A DNA stretch of 64,000 nucleotides from Maricaulis sp963975345 (GTDB taxonomy: Bacteria > Pseudomonadota > Alphaproteobacteria > Caulobacterales > Maricaulaceae), in assembly GCF_963975345.1 (NCBI RefSeq), contig NZ_CAXBGE010000011.1, positions 70,537 through 134,536 of the forward strand, written 5' to 3'. Made by a program: the position numbers and the translations under genes. Positions 1 to 6,629 of this stretch are shown one piece after another. Under the pieces are notes generated by a model. It was not told where the DNA came from, ran no database searches, and saw only the letters and a program-made list of their open reading frames with translations. The first letter of the stretch is position 1. Every line of letters starts with the position of its first letter.

Positions 1-2
1 TT

Positions 3-158
3 GACCAGCTCATCGCCGACAATCCCGACCAAGCTGCCCAGGTGCGCGAGAAGCCCAAGACGATGGGCTGGTTCGTCGGCCAAGTGATGAAGGCGATGCA
101 GGGCAAGGCCAATCCGCAAGCCGTGAATGAGATTTTGGCGAAGAAGCTGCTGGGGTAG
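3..158 (+). CDS. gatB: Aspartyl/glutamyl-tRNA amidotransferase subunit B, C-terminal fragment
   Basis: This is the last 51 residues of an open frame cut by the left edge of the window. It reads DQLIADNP, then a Q/K-rich stretch with MGWFVGQVMKAM, then GKANPQAVNEIL, and ends KKLLG. That matches the helical GatB/YqeY tail of GatB, including the G-K-A-N-P signature that contacts the tRNA elbow in the family. GatB works in GatCAB, which converts mischarged Glu-tRNA(Gln) or Asp-tRNA(Asn) to the correct amide in the cytoplasm. The fragment is intact up to its TAG stop. A 91-bp inverted-repeat element starts 8 bp after it. Identification rests only on the tail, but the signature is specific. Confidence 0.9.
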   Translation, partial: DQLIADNPDQAAQVREKPKTMGWFVGQVMKAMQGKANPQAVNEILAKKLLG

Positions 159-166
159 GGGACGCG

Positions 167-257
167 CTAAAGGGGACAGGTATAATTAACACATCGCGGA
201 CGGTCCGCCAGAATGGGCCCGCCGAAACGCCGCGTTAATTATACCTGTCCCCTTTAG
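167..257. repeat. Inverted-repeat element (MITE/REP-like), 24-bp perfect arms
   Basis: Arms 167-190 and 234-257 are perfect 24-bp reverse complements; the left arm starts CTAAAGGGGACAGG and continues into an AT-rich TATAATTAAC. The 43-bp centre holds a second hairpin at 196-208 (GCGGAC, one base, GTCCGC). From general knowledge, AGGGGACAGGTATAATTA-type ends are seen next to REP-associated (IS200-like) transposases in proteobacteria, so this may be a non-autonomous copy. No transposase is present here. It may also act as a terminator for gatB. The last 8 bases of the right arm (cctttag with its preceding c) recur directly after it. Confidence 0.75.
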
Positions 258-325
258 CCCTTTAGCTGGCACCCACCCCCGCAATAATGCTATCGCTCTG
301 TGAGCGAGCCTCGGAAACAGCACTC

Positions 326-1696
326 ATGATGCAGACACAGGATAATTCCGCGCTGGAGGATATCGTCCCGATCGACGTGGTGCAGAACCATCTGCTGGCG
401 ATCTGGCACTGGTTTGTTCAGGCCATGCTCGATCTCACGATCGCGCTGCAGATCGGGTTGATCGCGGCGGCGATCATTCCGGCGCTGATGTTCGGACCGC
501 GTCTGCAGCGGTTGATTGAGCACCATACAGCTTCGCGAATTCGCACCGGGCTGGCGCGGCGGCTGCTGTCGGCGGCGCTCGCGCTGGCCACACCGCTGGC
601 CCTGTTGATGGTGCTGGCGACCGTTCGCGTCGTGCTGGGCAGTCTGGATCGGCCCCATGCGTTGATCGATGCGGCAATGAGCCTGATGACCGCCTGGCTG
701 GTGATCCGGGCCGTGACGCTGATCATCCGCTCCAAATTCTGGTCGAATGTGGCGTTCTACGTGATCTGGCCGATCGCGGCGCTCGACGTGTTCGGCCTGC
801 TTGATGATGTCGTGGTCCAGCTCCAGGCGCTGGCCATCCCGCTGGGGCAGACGGCGGACGGTGCGCCGGTCGATCTCAGCCTGTTCGATATCCTGCGCAC
901 CGTGATCTATTTCGCGGCCCTGTTCTGGCTGGCTTCGCTGGCCGGGCGCGCGGTCAATTCCCAGCTGGAGAAGGCCGAGGAGTTGACGCCCGCCTTCCGC
1001 GCGTTGATCGCCAAGGTGCTCGGCTTTATCCTGCCGGTCGCAGCCCTGCTGATCGCGCTGCAATTGACCGGATTCAATATCGCGACGCTGGCGATCTTCT
1101 CCGGTGCTGTCGGTATCGGTGTCGGTCTGGGTTTGCAAAAGACGGTCGCCAATTTCGCCGCCGGTTTCACCCTGCTCGCCGATAAGTCGATCAAGCCCGG
1201 CGATGCGCTCGAGATTGACGGCACGTTTGGCTGGGTCACCGAGATGCAGTCCCGCTATGTCTCGATCCGCACTCGGGACGGCACCGAAATGCTGATCCCG
1301 AATGAGCGCTTCATCGTCGAGGGCGTCATCAACTGGTCGAAATCCGACCGTGCCGTGCGCGTGCATGCGCCGTTCGGCGTGTCCTATGGTGTCGACGATG
1401 TTGAACATGTCCAGCAGATCGCGATCGAGGCGGCGCTGGGTGCAGACCGCGTGCTGGCCGACAAGACGCCGGTCTGTAATCTGATGGCCTATGGCGACAG
1501 TTCGATCGATTTCGATCTGCGATTCTGGATCACCGATCCGGAGAACGGGCTCTCGAGTGTTCGCAGCGGGGTCTATGTCTCGCTGTGGAAGGCGTTCAAG
1601 GTCCATGGCATCGAATTCCCCTTCCCGCAGCTGGACGTGCATGTGAAGCAGTTGCCGCGCACTGCGCCTGCGGAACAGCTTTCCGCGCCTGAATAG
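326..1696 (+). CDS. MscS-family mechanosensitive ion channel
   Basis: A 456-residue inner-membrane protein. Several hydrophobic helices occupy residues 30-280. They are followed by the MscS pore helix and beta domain, seen as GAVGIGVGLGLQKTVANF, then ADKSIKPGD, then the V-x-x-I-x-x-R-T-x-D-G-x-x-x-x-I-P-N motif and a C-terminal alpha/beta domain. The family opens under membrane tension and releases solutes after hypo-osmotic shock. The ATG at 326 is preferred because a GGA lies 9 bp upstream; an earlier in-frame ATG at 287 has no visible ribosome site. The extra N-terminal helices make it larger than E. coli MscS (286 aa), as in the mid-sized MscS homologues. It is a single gene, with gatB upstream and the ArsR operon downstream. 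Confidence 0.9.
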   Translation: MMQTQDNSALEDIVPIDVVQNHLLAIWHWFVQAMLDLTIALQIGLIAAAIIPALMFGPRLQRLIEHHTASRIRTGLARRLLSAALALATPLALLMVLATVRVVLGSLDRPHALIDAAMSLMTAWLVIRAVTLIIRSKFWSNVAFYVIWPIAALDVFGLLDDVVVQLQALAIPLGQTADGAPVDLSLFDILRTVIYFAALFWLASLAGRAVNSQLEKAEELTPAFRALIAKVLGFILPVAALLIALQLTGFNIATLAIFSGAVGIGVGLGLQKTVANFAAGFTLLADKSIKPGDALEIDGTFGWVTEMQSRYVSIRTRDGTEMLIPNERFIVEGVINWSKSDRAVRVHAPFGVSYGVDDVEHVQQIAIEAALGADRVLADKTPVCNLMAYGDSSIDFDLRFWITDPENGLSSVRSGVYVSLWKAFKVHGIEFPFPQLDVHVKQLPRTAPAEQLSAPE

Positions 1697-1766
1697 GCAA
1701 GGTCGCTTTCCCTCTCCGCTGGAGAAAGGGCGCTCCATTCACTTAGGTAAAAGCATAAGTTTTTGC

Positions 1767-1799
1767 TTGACGCAATTAGTCGCGGCTATTTACATAGCC
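1767..1799 (+). promoter_or_regulatory. Probable promoter with overlapping palindromic operator of the ArsR operon
   Basis: A TTGACG -35-like box (1767-1772) is followed after 17 bp by a weak -10-like TTACAT (1790-1795). A perfect palindrome, GGCTAT-TTAC-ATAGCC, covers 1784-1799 and so overlaps the -10 box. A second, imperfect dyad (AAGCA...TGCTT, about 1751-1768) lies just upstream. ArsR-family repressors bind such dyads over their own promoters, so autoregulation is the natural inference. Transcription would start about at the ATG at 1802. Confidence 0.5.
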
Positions 1800-1801
1800 A
1801 T

Positions 1802-2158
1802 ATGCCTAACTATTCCGCCGATCTCGACAACACATTCCGCGCCTTGGCTGATCCGACCCGCCGGGCGGTGATTGCGCGCCTCATCCAGGGGCCAGCTTCG
1901 GTTTCTGAACTGGCGGAGCCCTTCGATATGGCGATGCCGTCCCTGATGCAGCATTTGCGTGTGCTCGAGACCGGCGGGCTGATCCGCTCGTCCAAACAGG
2001 GGCGGGTGCGCACCTGTCGGATCGAACCGGCGCAATTGCAACGGGCCCAGGACTGGCTCGCCAGCCAGCGCGCCCTGTGGGAAGGCCGGTTCGACCGGCT
2101 CGATGATTGTCTCAAGGACCTTCAAGCGAAAGGAGAGCCGAATGACGGCCGCCCCTGA
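1802..2158 (+). CDS. ArsR/SmtB-family transcriptional regulator
   Basis: A 118-residue winged-helix regulator. The core reads FRALADPTRRAVIARL, then SVSELAEPFDMAMPSLMQHLRVLE (recognition helix) and GGLIRSSKQGRVRTC (wing). No metal-binding cysteine pair of the ArsR (ELCVCDL) type is present, which fits the SdpR/YczG-like branch usually paired with SRPBCC proteins. The start at 1802 gives the common M-x-N-Y-x-x-D-L-D-x-x-F opening; a longer frame from a TTG at 1763 would run through the promoter. No Shine-Dalgarno sequence precedes 1802, so the mRNA may be leaderless. The 3' end overlaps the next gene by 17 bp, so it heads a four-gene operon with three AHSA1 proteins that it probably controls. 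Confidence 0.88.
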   Translation: MPNYSADLDNTFRALADPTRRAVIARLIQGPASVSELAEPFDMAMPSLMQHLRVLETGGLIRSSKQGRVRTCRIEPAQLQRAQDWLASQRALWEGRFDRLDDCLKDLQAKGEPNDGRP

Positions 2159-2645
2159 ACCCGCCGGCTTTGATCCGGCCACTGATCTGACCCTGAACCG
2201 TTTCATTGATGCGCCCGTCGAGCTGGTCTGGACGGCTTGGACGACCCCGGAGCATCTCAAACAATGGTGGACGCCGCGGCCCTGGACGACGCCAGAGGTC
2301 GAGATGGATCTGTCTCCGGGCGGGATCTTCAAGACCGTGATGCAATCGCCCGATGGCGAGCTATTTCCTTATACCGGATGCTTCCTCGAGATTTCACCGC
2401 TGCGCCGCATCGTTTCGACCAATCAGATGGGACCGGGTTTTCGGCCCCTGATCGGACCGATTCCCTTCACCGCCGTCTTCAGCTTTGCCGCCGAGGGCAA
2501 GGGCACGCGTTACAGCGCTCACGTGATGCATCCCGACGAGGATGGGCGCAAACGTCATGAGGATATGGGTTTCCAGGAGGGCTGGGCGATCTGCATGGCG
2601 CAGCTGGCCGAGTTCACCGACTCGCTGAAGGCGGGGGCACAATGA
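2142..2645 (+). CDS. SRPBCC / AHSA1-domain protein (first of three)
   Basis: A 167-residue single-domain protein of the START/Bet v1-like fold (Activator of Hsp90 ATPase homologue 1-like). Family marks are the opening L-x-R-x-x-D-A-P-V-E-L-V-W-x-A-W, then EHLKQWW and the later GGIF, with a C-terminal amphipathic helix ending in L-x-E-F. The fold makes a hydrophobic pocket for a small ligand; ligand and reaction are unknown for this branch. The ATG at 2142 is chosen because AGGAGA lies 6 bp upstream; the frame is open back to 2103 inside arsR. It is translationally coupled to the next gene (4-bp ATGA overlap). Function beyond the fold is not assigned. Confidence 0.85.
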   Translation: MTAAPEPAGFDPATDLTLNRFIDAPVELVWTAWTTPEHLKQWWTPRPWTTPEVEMDLSPGGIFKTVMQSPDGELFPYTGCFLEISPLRRIVSTNQMGPGFRPLIGPIPFTAVFSFAAEGKGTRYSAHVMHPDEDGRKRHEDMGFQEGWAICMAQLAEFTDSLKAGAQ

Positions 2646-3121
2646 GCGCCGCGCCGGCCAGCCATGAGAGCTTCACGCTGACGCGCCAGATGGCGGCGCC
2701 GCCAGCGGTGGTGTTCCGCGCCTGGGCTGACCCGGCCGCGCGTACAGTGTGGAGCGCGCCTTCGGCGGCGGTGGAGATCGTCTATGACGCAGCCGATTTT
2801 CGTCTCGGTGGCTGTGACGTCGTGCGCTGTGTCGAGCCGGACATGCCGGTCTTTGCTGCCGAGGTTTGCTATCACGACATCGTCGAGGACCGCCGCATCA
2901 TATTTGCTGAAAGCGTGTCGCGCGGCGATGAGCGGATGGCTGCAGCTCTGATCTCGGTCGAGATTGTCGCTGAGGGCGAGGGAAGTACCCTGACGGTCAC
3001 CCTGCAGCTGGTCTCGCTCGACATTGAGGGCATGGGATCAAATTACCGCCTCGGCTGGACGGCGGCGCTGGATAATTTGCAGATCTGGGTGAACGAAGCG
3101 GGCGCAGGAGGCCGGGCATGA
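2642..3121 (+). CDS. SRPBCC / AHSA1-domain protein (second of three)
   Basis: A 159-residue paralogue of the preceding gene. It keeps the L-T-R-x-x-A-A-P-x-x-V-F-R-A-W start, ADPAARTVW in place of EHLKQWW, and the R-L-G-G-x-D turn. The C-terminal helix reads LGWTAALDNLQIW. The ligand-facing residues differ from the first copy, so the three proteins are diverged rather than recent duplicates. It overlaps its neighbours on both sides by 4 bp (ATGA), consistent with one polycistronic message. A small-molecule-binding role in the same response as the ArsR regulator is inferred from context only. Confidence 0.85.
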   Translation: MSAAPASHESFTLTRQMAAPPAVVFRAWADPAARTVWSAPSAAVEIVYDAADFRLGGCDVVRCVEPDMPVFAAEVCYHDIVEDRRIIFAESVSRGDERMAAALISVEIVAEGEGSTLTVTLQLVSLDIEGMGSNYRLGWTAALDNLQIWVNEAGAGGRA

Positions 3122-3591
3122 GCGAACGCAAGATCATCCATGGCGGCTTCTCCATCGATCGCTGTTTTGATTTCACGCCGCAGGCCGTATTTGCTGCCTG
3201 GTCCGACCCAGCGGCGAAATATCGCTGGTTTGCCAATGTCGACAGGTTTGGCGAGATTGATTACGCGCTGGATTTCCGCGTCGGCGGTCACGAAACCGCT
3301 TCGGGCATCGCGCCGGATGGCCGGCGCTTTACCAACGACACCAGGATCCACGACATTATTGTCAATGCCCGCCTGGTCTTCTCCTACCGGATGACGCTCG
3401 GCGGCGTGCCGATTTCGGTCTCGCTGACCACAGTCACCTTCGAGGCCGATGGCGCTGGCACGCGTGTGACCTATGCCGAGCAGGGCGCTTTTCTGGACGG
3501 TTATGACGGGGTGGCGGAACGTGAGGGCGGTTGTGCCTGGATGCTGGGCCGGCTCGGCAAGGAATTGCTGCGGGTCTCTGGCTCCAGCTAG
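3118..3591 (+). CDS. SRPBCC / AHSA1-domain protein (third of three)
   Basis: A 157-residue AHSA1-like protein. It shows IDRCFDFTPQAVFAAWSDPA, then RWF and FRVGGHETASG, followed by a beta strand with T-R-V-T-Y-x-E-Q-G-A-F. The E-Q-G-A-F segment and LGRLGKELL tail are typical of the subfamily found next to ArsR regulators. This is the last gene of the operon. Its TAG stop shares the tetranucleotide CTAG with the TAG stop of the convergent lipase gene, so the two coding regions overlap by 4 bp. Confidence 0.85.
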   Translation: MSERKIIHGGFSIDRCFDFTPQAVFAAWSDPAAKYRWFANVDRFGEIDYALDFRVGGHETASGIAPDGRRFTNDTRIHDIIVNARLVFSYRMTLGGVPISVSLTTVTFEADGAGTRVTYAEQGAFLDGYDGVAEREGGCAWMLGRLGKELLRVSGSS

Positions 3592-4625
3592 GCCGGCTTG
3601 ATTTGTTCGAGGGCGGCCTCGGTCTCTGCACCCTCGTCCGGGCACAGGCTGGTCAGATAGCGCTGGGCACCGCTATGGGCGTCGATCATTTCGCGGAAGC
3701 GCATTTTGACGATGGCCTCGATGATCGCGTCCCAAGCCGCGTTCTCCGCTTCCTCATCGTGCTGGATACGACCGTCTTCCTCGTGCATGAAATGCAGGTG
3801 TCCGAACTGGCGATAGGGCCAGGCGGGCAGGGCCTTGATCGCGTCCTCGACCAGCATCAGTTTTTTCGCGTCATCGAGCCGCGCATCACCATCGACCCGC
3901 TCTCGGACTTGCGGACCGCCGGGCAGGTAGGGAACCGGATCAAGCGCGTTCTGAAAACGCGCCGTGCGCGCCAGCAGCCCGTCTTCATTGTAACAATCGA
4001 TGAAATCCTGGTCGGCCGTCATCGGCGCGGCAAAACTGCACACCTCGATGTGGCGGTCGGGATATTGTGCCCGGATCAGGGTAGCGCCCAAGCAGGCCAT
4101 CGCCCCGCCCTTGGAGTGACCGGTGACGCGAATGGCGCTCGCCGATCCGGCATTGAGCGTTTCCAGGGTTTCGAGCAGATCGGTTGCCAGGCTGGAGACC
4201 GCAATTCCAAATGCGCTGGCAACCTGGCCATACTCACGCTCGCCGACTGTCCAAGGCATCGGTACCGTCTGGGCGTCGTGCAGCCAGTCCGTGGCCCAGC
4301 GCCAGAAAATCATGTCCTGCGGCGGCAAGGTGCCGCGAAACGTCACCAGCAGGCCGCCATCATCCGTGCGGCAGACAAAGCCGGCATGCACATCATGAAG
4401 GCCGCTGACGAAGACCAGCGGCCGTGTGCCCTTTTGCAGACCGGCCTCGTCCAGCAGGGGCAGGCCCGAGGCGAGACGGCGATCCTCGATCAGATAGGCG
4501 GCATTGCAGGCATGGATCAGTCGGCGCGGCCAGGGATTGTCGTTCAGTGCGTCGATGACCGGATCAATCAACTCGCTCGCGGCACTCTTGATGTCATCGA
4601 GGATCGGGCTGTCGGAAGGCGGCAT
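3588..4625 (-). CDS. Lipase family (class 3) alpha/beta hydrolase
   Basis: A 345-residue protein without a signal peptide. A strand ending in LLVTFRGT (oxyanion region) is followed by the nucleophile elbow VTGHSKGGAMA, the G-x-S-x-G serine of class 3 lipases. A later FAAPMTAD segment precedes a likely catalytic Asp (NALDPVPYLP) and a His near the end (GHLHF). The family hydrolyses carboxyl esters such as acylglycerols; the physiological substrate is unknown. Without a signal it would act in the cytoplasm. The stop codon is shared in a CTAG overlap with the convergent AHSA1 gene. The oxygenase gene follows upstream on the same strand after 54 bp, so co-transcription is possible. Confidence 0.8.
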   Translation of the reverse strand: MPPSDSPILDDIKSAASELIDPVIDALNDNPWPRRLIHACNAAYLIEDRRLASGLPLLDEAGLQKGTRPLVFVSGLHDVHAGFVCRTDDGGLLVTFRGTLPPQDMIFWRWATDWLHDAQTVPMPWTVGEREYGQVASAFGIAVSSLATDLLETLETLNAGSASAIRVTGHSKGGAMACLGATLIRAQYPDRHIEVCSFAAPMTADQDFIDCYNEDGLLARTARFQNALDPVPYLPGGPQVRERVDGDARLDDAKKLMLVEDAIKALPAWPYRQFGHLHFMHEEDGRIQHDEEAENAAWDAIIEAIVKMRFREMIDAHSGAQRYLTSLCPDEGAETEAALEQIKPA

Positions 4626-4679
4626 GGCAAGGACAAACTCGGGGTGTCATGAGGACGGGAGGTGGTTGTCGGCGCGCGG

Positions 4680-5633
4680 CTAGAGCAGGCCGATCTCGCG
4701 CAGGCGCTGATTGAGGTAATCATTGGCACGCATGGCTTCGGGGTATTGATCGGGATGCTCGGCCGTGGCGCAGCCGGGCAGGGTCTCGATCATATAGTCG
4801 GGCCGGTAGTGCAGGAAGAAGGGCATGGAATAGCGCGAATGCCCGGTACGCGCGCCCACCGGGTTGATGACACGGTGCTGGGTCGAGGGCAGGAGGTCAT
4901 TGGTCGAGCGCGCCAGCATATCGCCCATATTCACCACCAGGCAGCCGGCAGGCGGATTCATGTCGATCCACTCTCCCGAGCGCGTCCTGACCTGCAGTCC
5001 GGGCTCCTCAGCGCCGAGCAGCAAGGTGATGGTATTGATATCGCCATGCGCTTCGGCGCGGATCGAGCCGCCCGGATCGCCAGCGACAGGCGGGTAATGC
5101 AAGAGGCGCATCACCGAATTGCCGTCCCTGACCGTGTCGTCGAAGAAGTCAGCGGCGAGGCCGAGATCGAGCGCGATGGCGCTCAGCACGCGCCGGCCGA
5201 GTGCGTCGAAATCCTGATAGAGACCGTGGACGATATCTTTCCAATCGGAGATTTCGGCGGGCACGAGATTGGGCGCCATGTCGGTCTCGTAGCGATGACC
5301 AGGCGGCAGATCGCGGCCGACATGCCAGAATTCTTTCAGATCGACATGCTTGGCGTCCTTGGCGATCTCCTTGCCGAAGGGCGTGTAGCCGCGCGCGCCG
5401 CCGCCGCCGGGGATGAAGTATTGCTGTTTTACAGCCTCGGGCAGGGCGAAGAATTCCGCCGCCTTGGCATAGGCGCGATCGATATGGGTCTGGTCGAGAC
5501 CGTGATCGGAGATCGCAGCAAAACCGAATTCCCGGAAGCTGCGTCCCAGCTCGGTGGCGAAACCTTGCGGGTCGCTGGCCTGGCGGGCCATCGAGACGGG
5601 GGTGAAGCGGGAAAGGCTATCGCTGGCTGACAT
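4680..5633 (-). CDS. Isopenicillin N synthase-like 2-oxoglutarate/Fe(II) oxygenase
   Basis: A 317-residue enzyme of the 2OG-Fe(II) dioxygenase superfamily. The N-terminal DIOX_N part has GFAAISDHGLD. The catalytic double-stranded beta helix carries the H-x-D iron ligands in AHGDINT, the distal His in STQHRV, and the co-substrate R-x-S in HSRYS. Such enzymes hydroxylate, desaturate or cyclise small molecules; the substrate is not predictable here. The ATG at 5633 gives the normal family start (MSASDSLSRF); the frame continues open for 52 more codons upstream, which look non-coding. It is divergent from the GST gene, with 173 bp between them for both promoters. Confidence 0.87.
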   Translation of the reverse strand: MSASDSLSRFTPVSMARQASDPQGFATELGRSFREFGFAAISDHGLDQTHIDRAYAKAAEFFALPEAVKQQYFIPGGGGARGYTPFGKEIAKDAKHVDLKEFWHVGRDLPPGHRYETDMAPNLVPAEISDWKDIVHGLYQDFDALGRRVLSAIALDLGLAADFFDDTVRDGNSVMRLLHYPPVAGDPGGSIRAEAHGDINTITLLLGAEEPGLQVRTRSGEWIDMNPPAGCLVVNMGDMLARSTNDLLPSTQHRVINPVGARTGHSRYSMPFFLHYRPDYMIETLPGCATAEHPDQYPEAMRANDYLNQRLREIGLL

Positions 5634-5806
5634 CGGGCTTGGACCTGTTCTGGTGTGGCGACGGGGATAAGGGTTTGCGGCCTGCCTGCCAAGCTGTCTG
5701 AGGTTAATGACGCGGCTGTGATCGCAGCTGTTCTTGTAAGCCCCGGCTTCCGCACCATGTTCAAACCACAGGGAAGTCCTGCAAATCATTCTGACGGAGA
5801 CCCATT

Positions 5807-6532
5807 ATGCCCGCACCGATCGAACTCTATTACTGGCCGACTCCGAATGGCTGGAAAATCTCCATCGCACTTGAGGAAATGGGCTTGGCCTATGATCTCA
5901 AGCCGGTGAATATCGGTGCCGGTGAACAGTTCGAGCCGGCCTTCCTCAAGATCAGCCCCAATAACCGCATGCCCGCCATCATCGATCCCGATGGACCGGA
6001 TGGCCAGCCGATCTCGGTGTTCGAGAGCGGGGCGATCCTGCAATATCTCGGGCGCAAGTCCGGCCAATTCTATCCCGCCGACCCGCGCGCCCGCGCCGAA
6101 GTCGAGCAATGGCTGTTCTGGCAGATGGGCGGGCTCGGCCCAATGGCCGGTCAGGCGCATCATTTCCGCAGCTATGCCAAGGCAATCGAGCCCGATGAGA
6201 GCAAGCTGGAATACGGCAAGACGCGCTATACCAATGAGGTCAACCGGCTCTATGGCGTGCTGGAACGGGCCTTGTCTGACGGGCGCGACTATATCGCCGG
6301 CGAATATTCCATCGCCGATATGGCGATCTGGCCGTGGATCCTGCCGGAAGGCCAGGGCCAGGACCTTGGTGATTTCCCACGCCTGTCCGCCTGGATGGAG
6401 CGCGTCGGGGCACGGCCTGCGGTCAAGACTGGCCGAGCCCTCTACCAGGAATCACGCCGTGCGCTCGACGAAGACAGCGAGGCGGGCAAGCAGGCGCGCG
6501 CTCAGCTGTTCGGCCAGAAGGCCCGTGCCTGA
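5807..6532 (+). CDS. Nu-class glutathione S-transferase (YfcG/YghU-like)
   Basis: A 241-residue cytosolic protein. It follows E. coli YfcG closely: ELYYWPTPNGWKISIALEE, then ISPNNRMPAI, FESGAILQYL and WLFWQMGGLGPMAGQAHHF, with YSIADMAIWPW in the helical domain. Members of this class bind one or two glutathione molecules, have disulfide-bond reductase activity and use the T-P-N motif instead of a catalytic Tyr/Ser/Cys. A C-terminal extension (residues 205-241) is Ala/Arg/Glu-rich. GGAG lies 8 bp upstream of the ATG. It is probably a single-gene unit, divergent from the oxygenase. A role in thiol-redox protection is inferred from the family. Confidence 0.9.
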   Translation: MPAPIELYYWPTPNGWKISIALEEMGLAYDLKPVNIGAGEQFEPAFLKISPNNRMPAIIDPDGPDGQPISVFESGAILQYLGRKSGQFYPADPRARAEVEQWLFWQMGGLGPMAGQAHHFRSYAKAIEPDESKLEYGKTRYTNEVNRLYGVLERALSDGRDYIAGEYSIADMAIWPWILPEGQGQDLGDFPRLSAWMERVGARPAVKTGRALYQESRRALDEDSEAGKQARAQLFGQKARA

Positions 6533-6629
6533 GGCTGAGACGGCGCGCGGATTCGCCTTGCACGCGTAAGAGCTTGCCTCCGCCCGCCTGGCATTCGATG
6601 CTAGGGCGGGACAAAAAGGGGGCAAGCCC

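Noticed and set aside
167..257. Simple intrinsic terminator of gatB
   Set aside because: Arms are too long (24 bp), the loop is 43 bp with its own hairpin, and no U-tract follows at a normal distance; a mobile-type repeat fits better, though it may also terminate.
290..1738. Long minus-strand open frame across the MscS gene
   Set aside because: It is the GC-rich shadow of the MscS gene: Arg/Gln/Asp-rich translation without a family, and the plus strand carries a full channel domain.
3531..4652. Plus-strand frame of 373 residues over the lipase gene
   Set aside because: The minus frame holds G-H-S-K-G-G and a coherent alpha/beta hydrolase; the plus translation is low-complexity and has no ribosome site.
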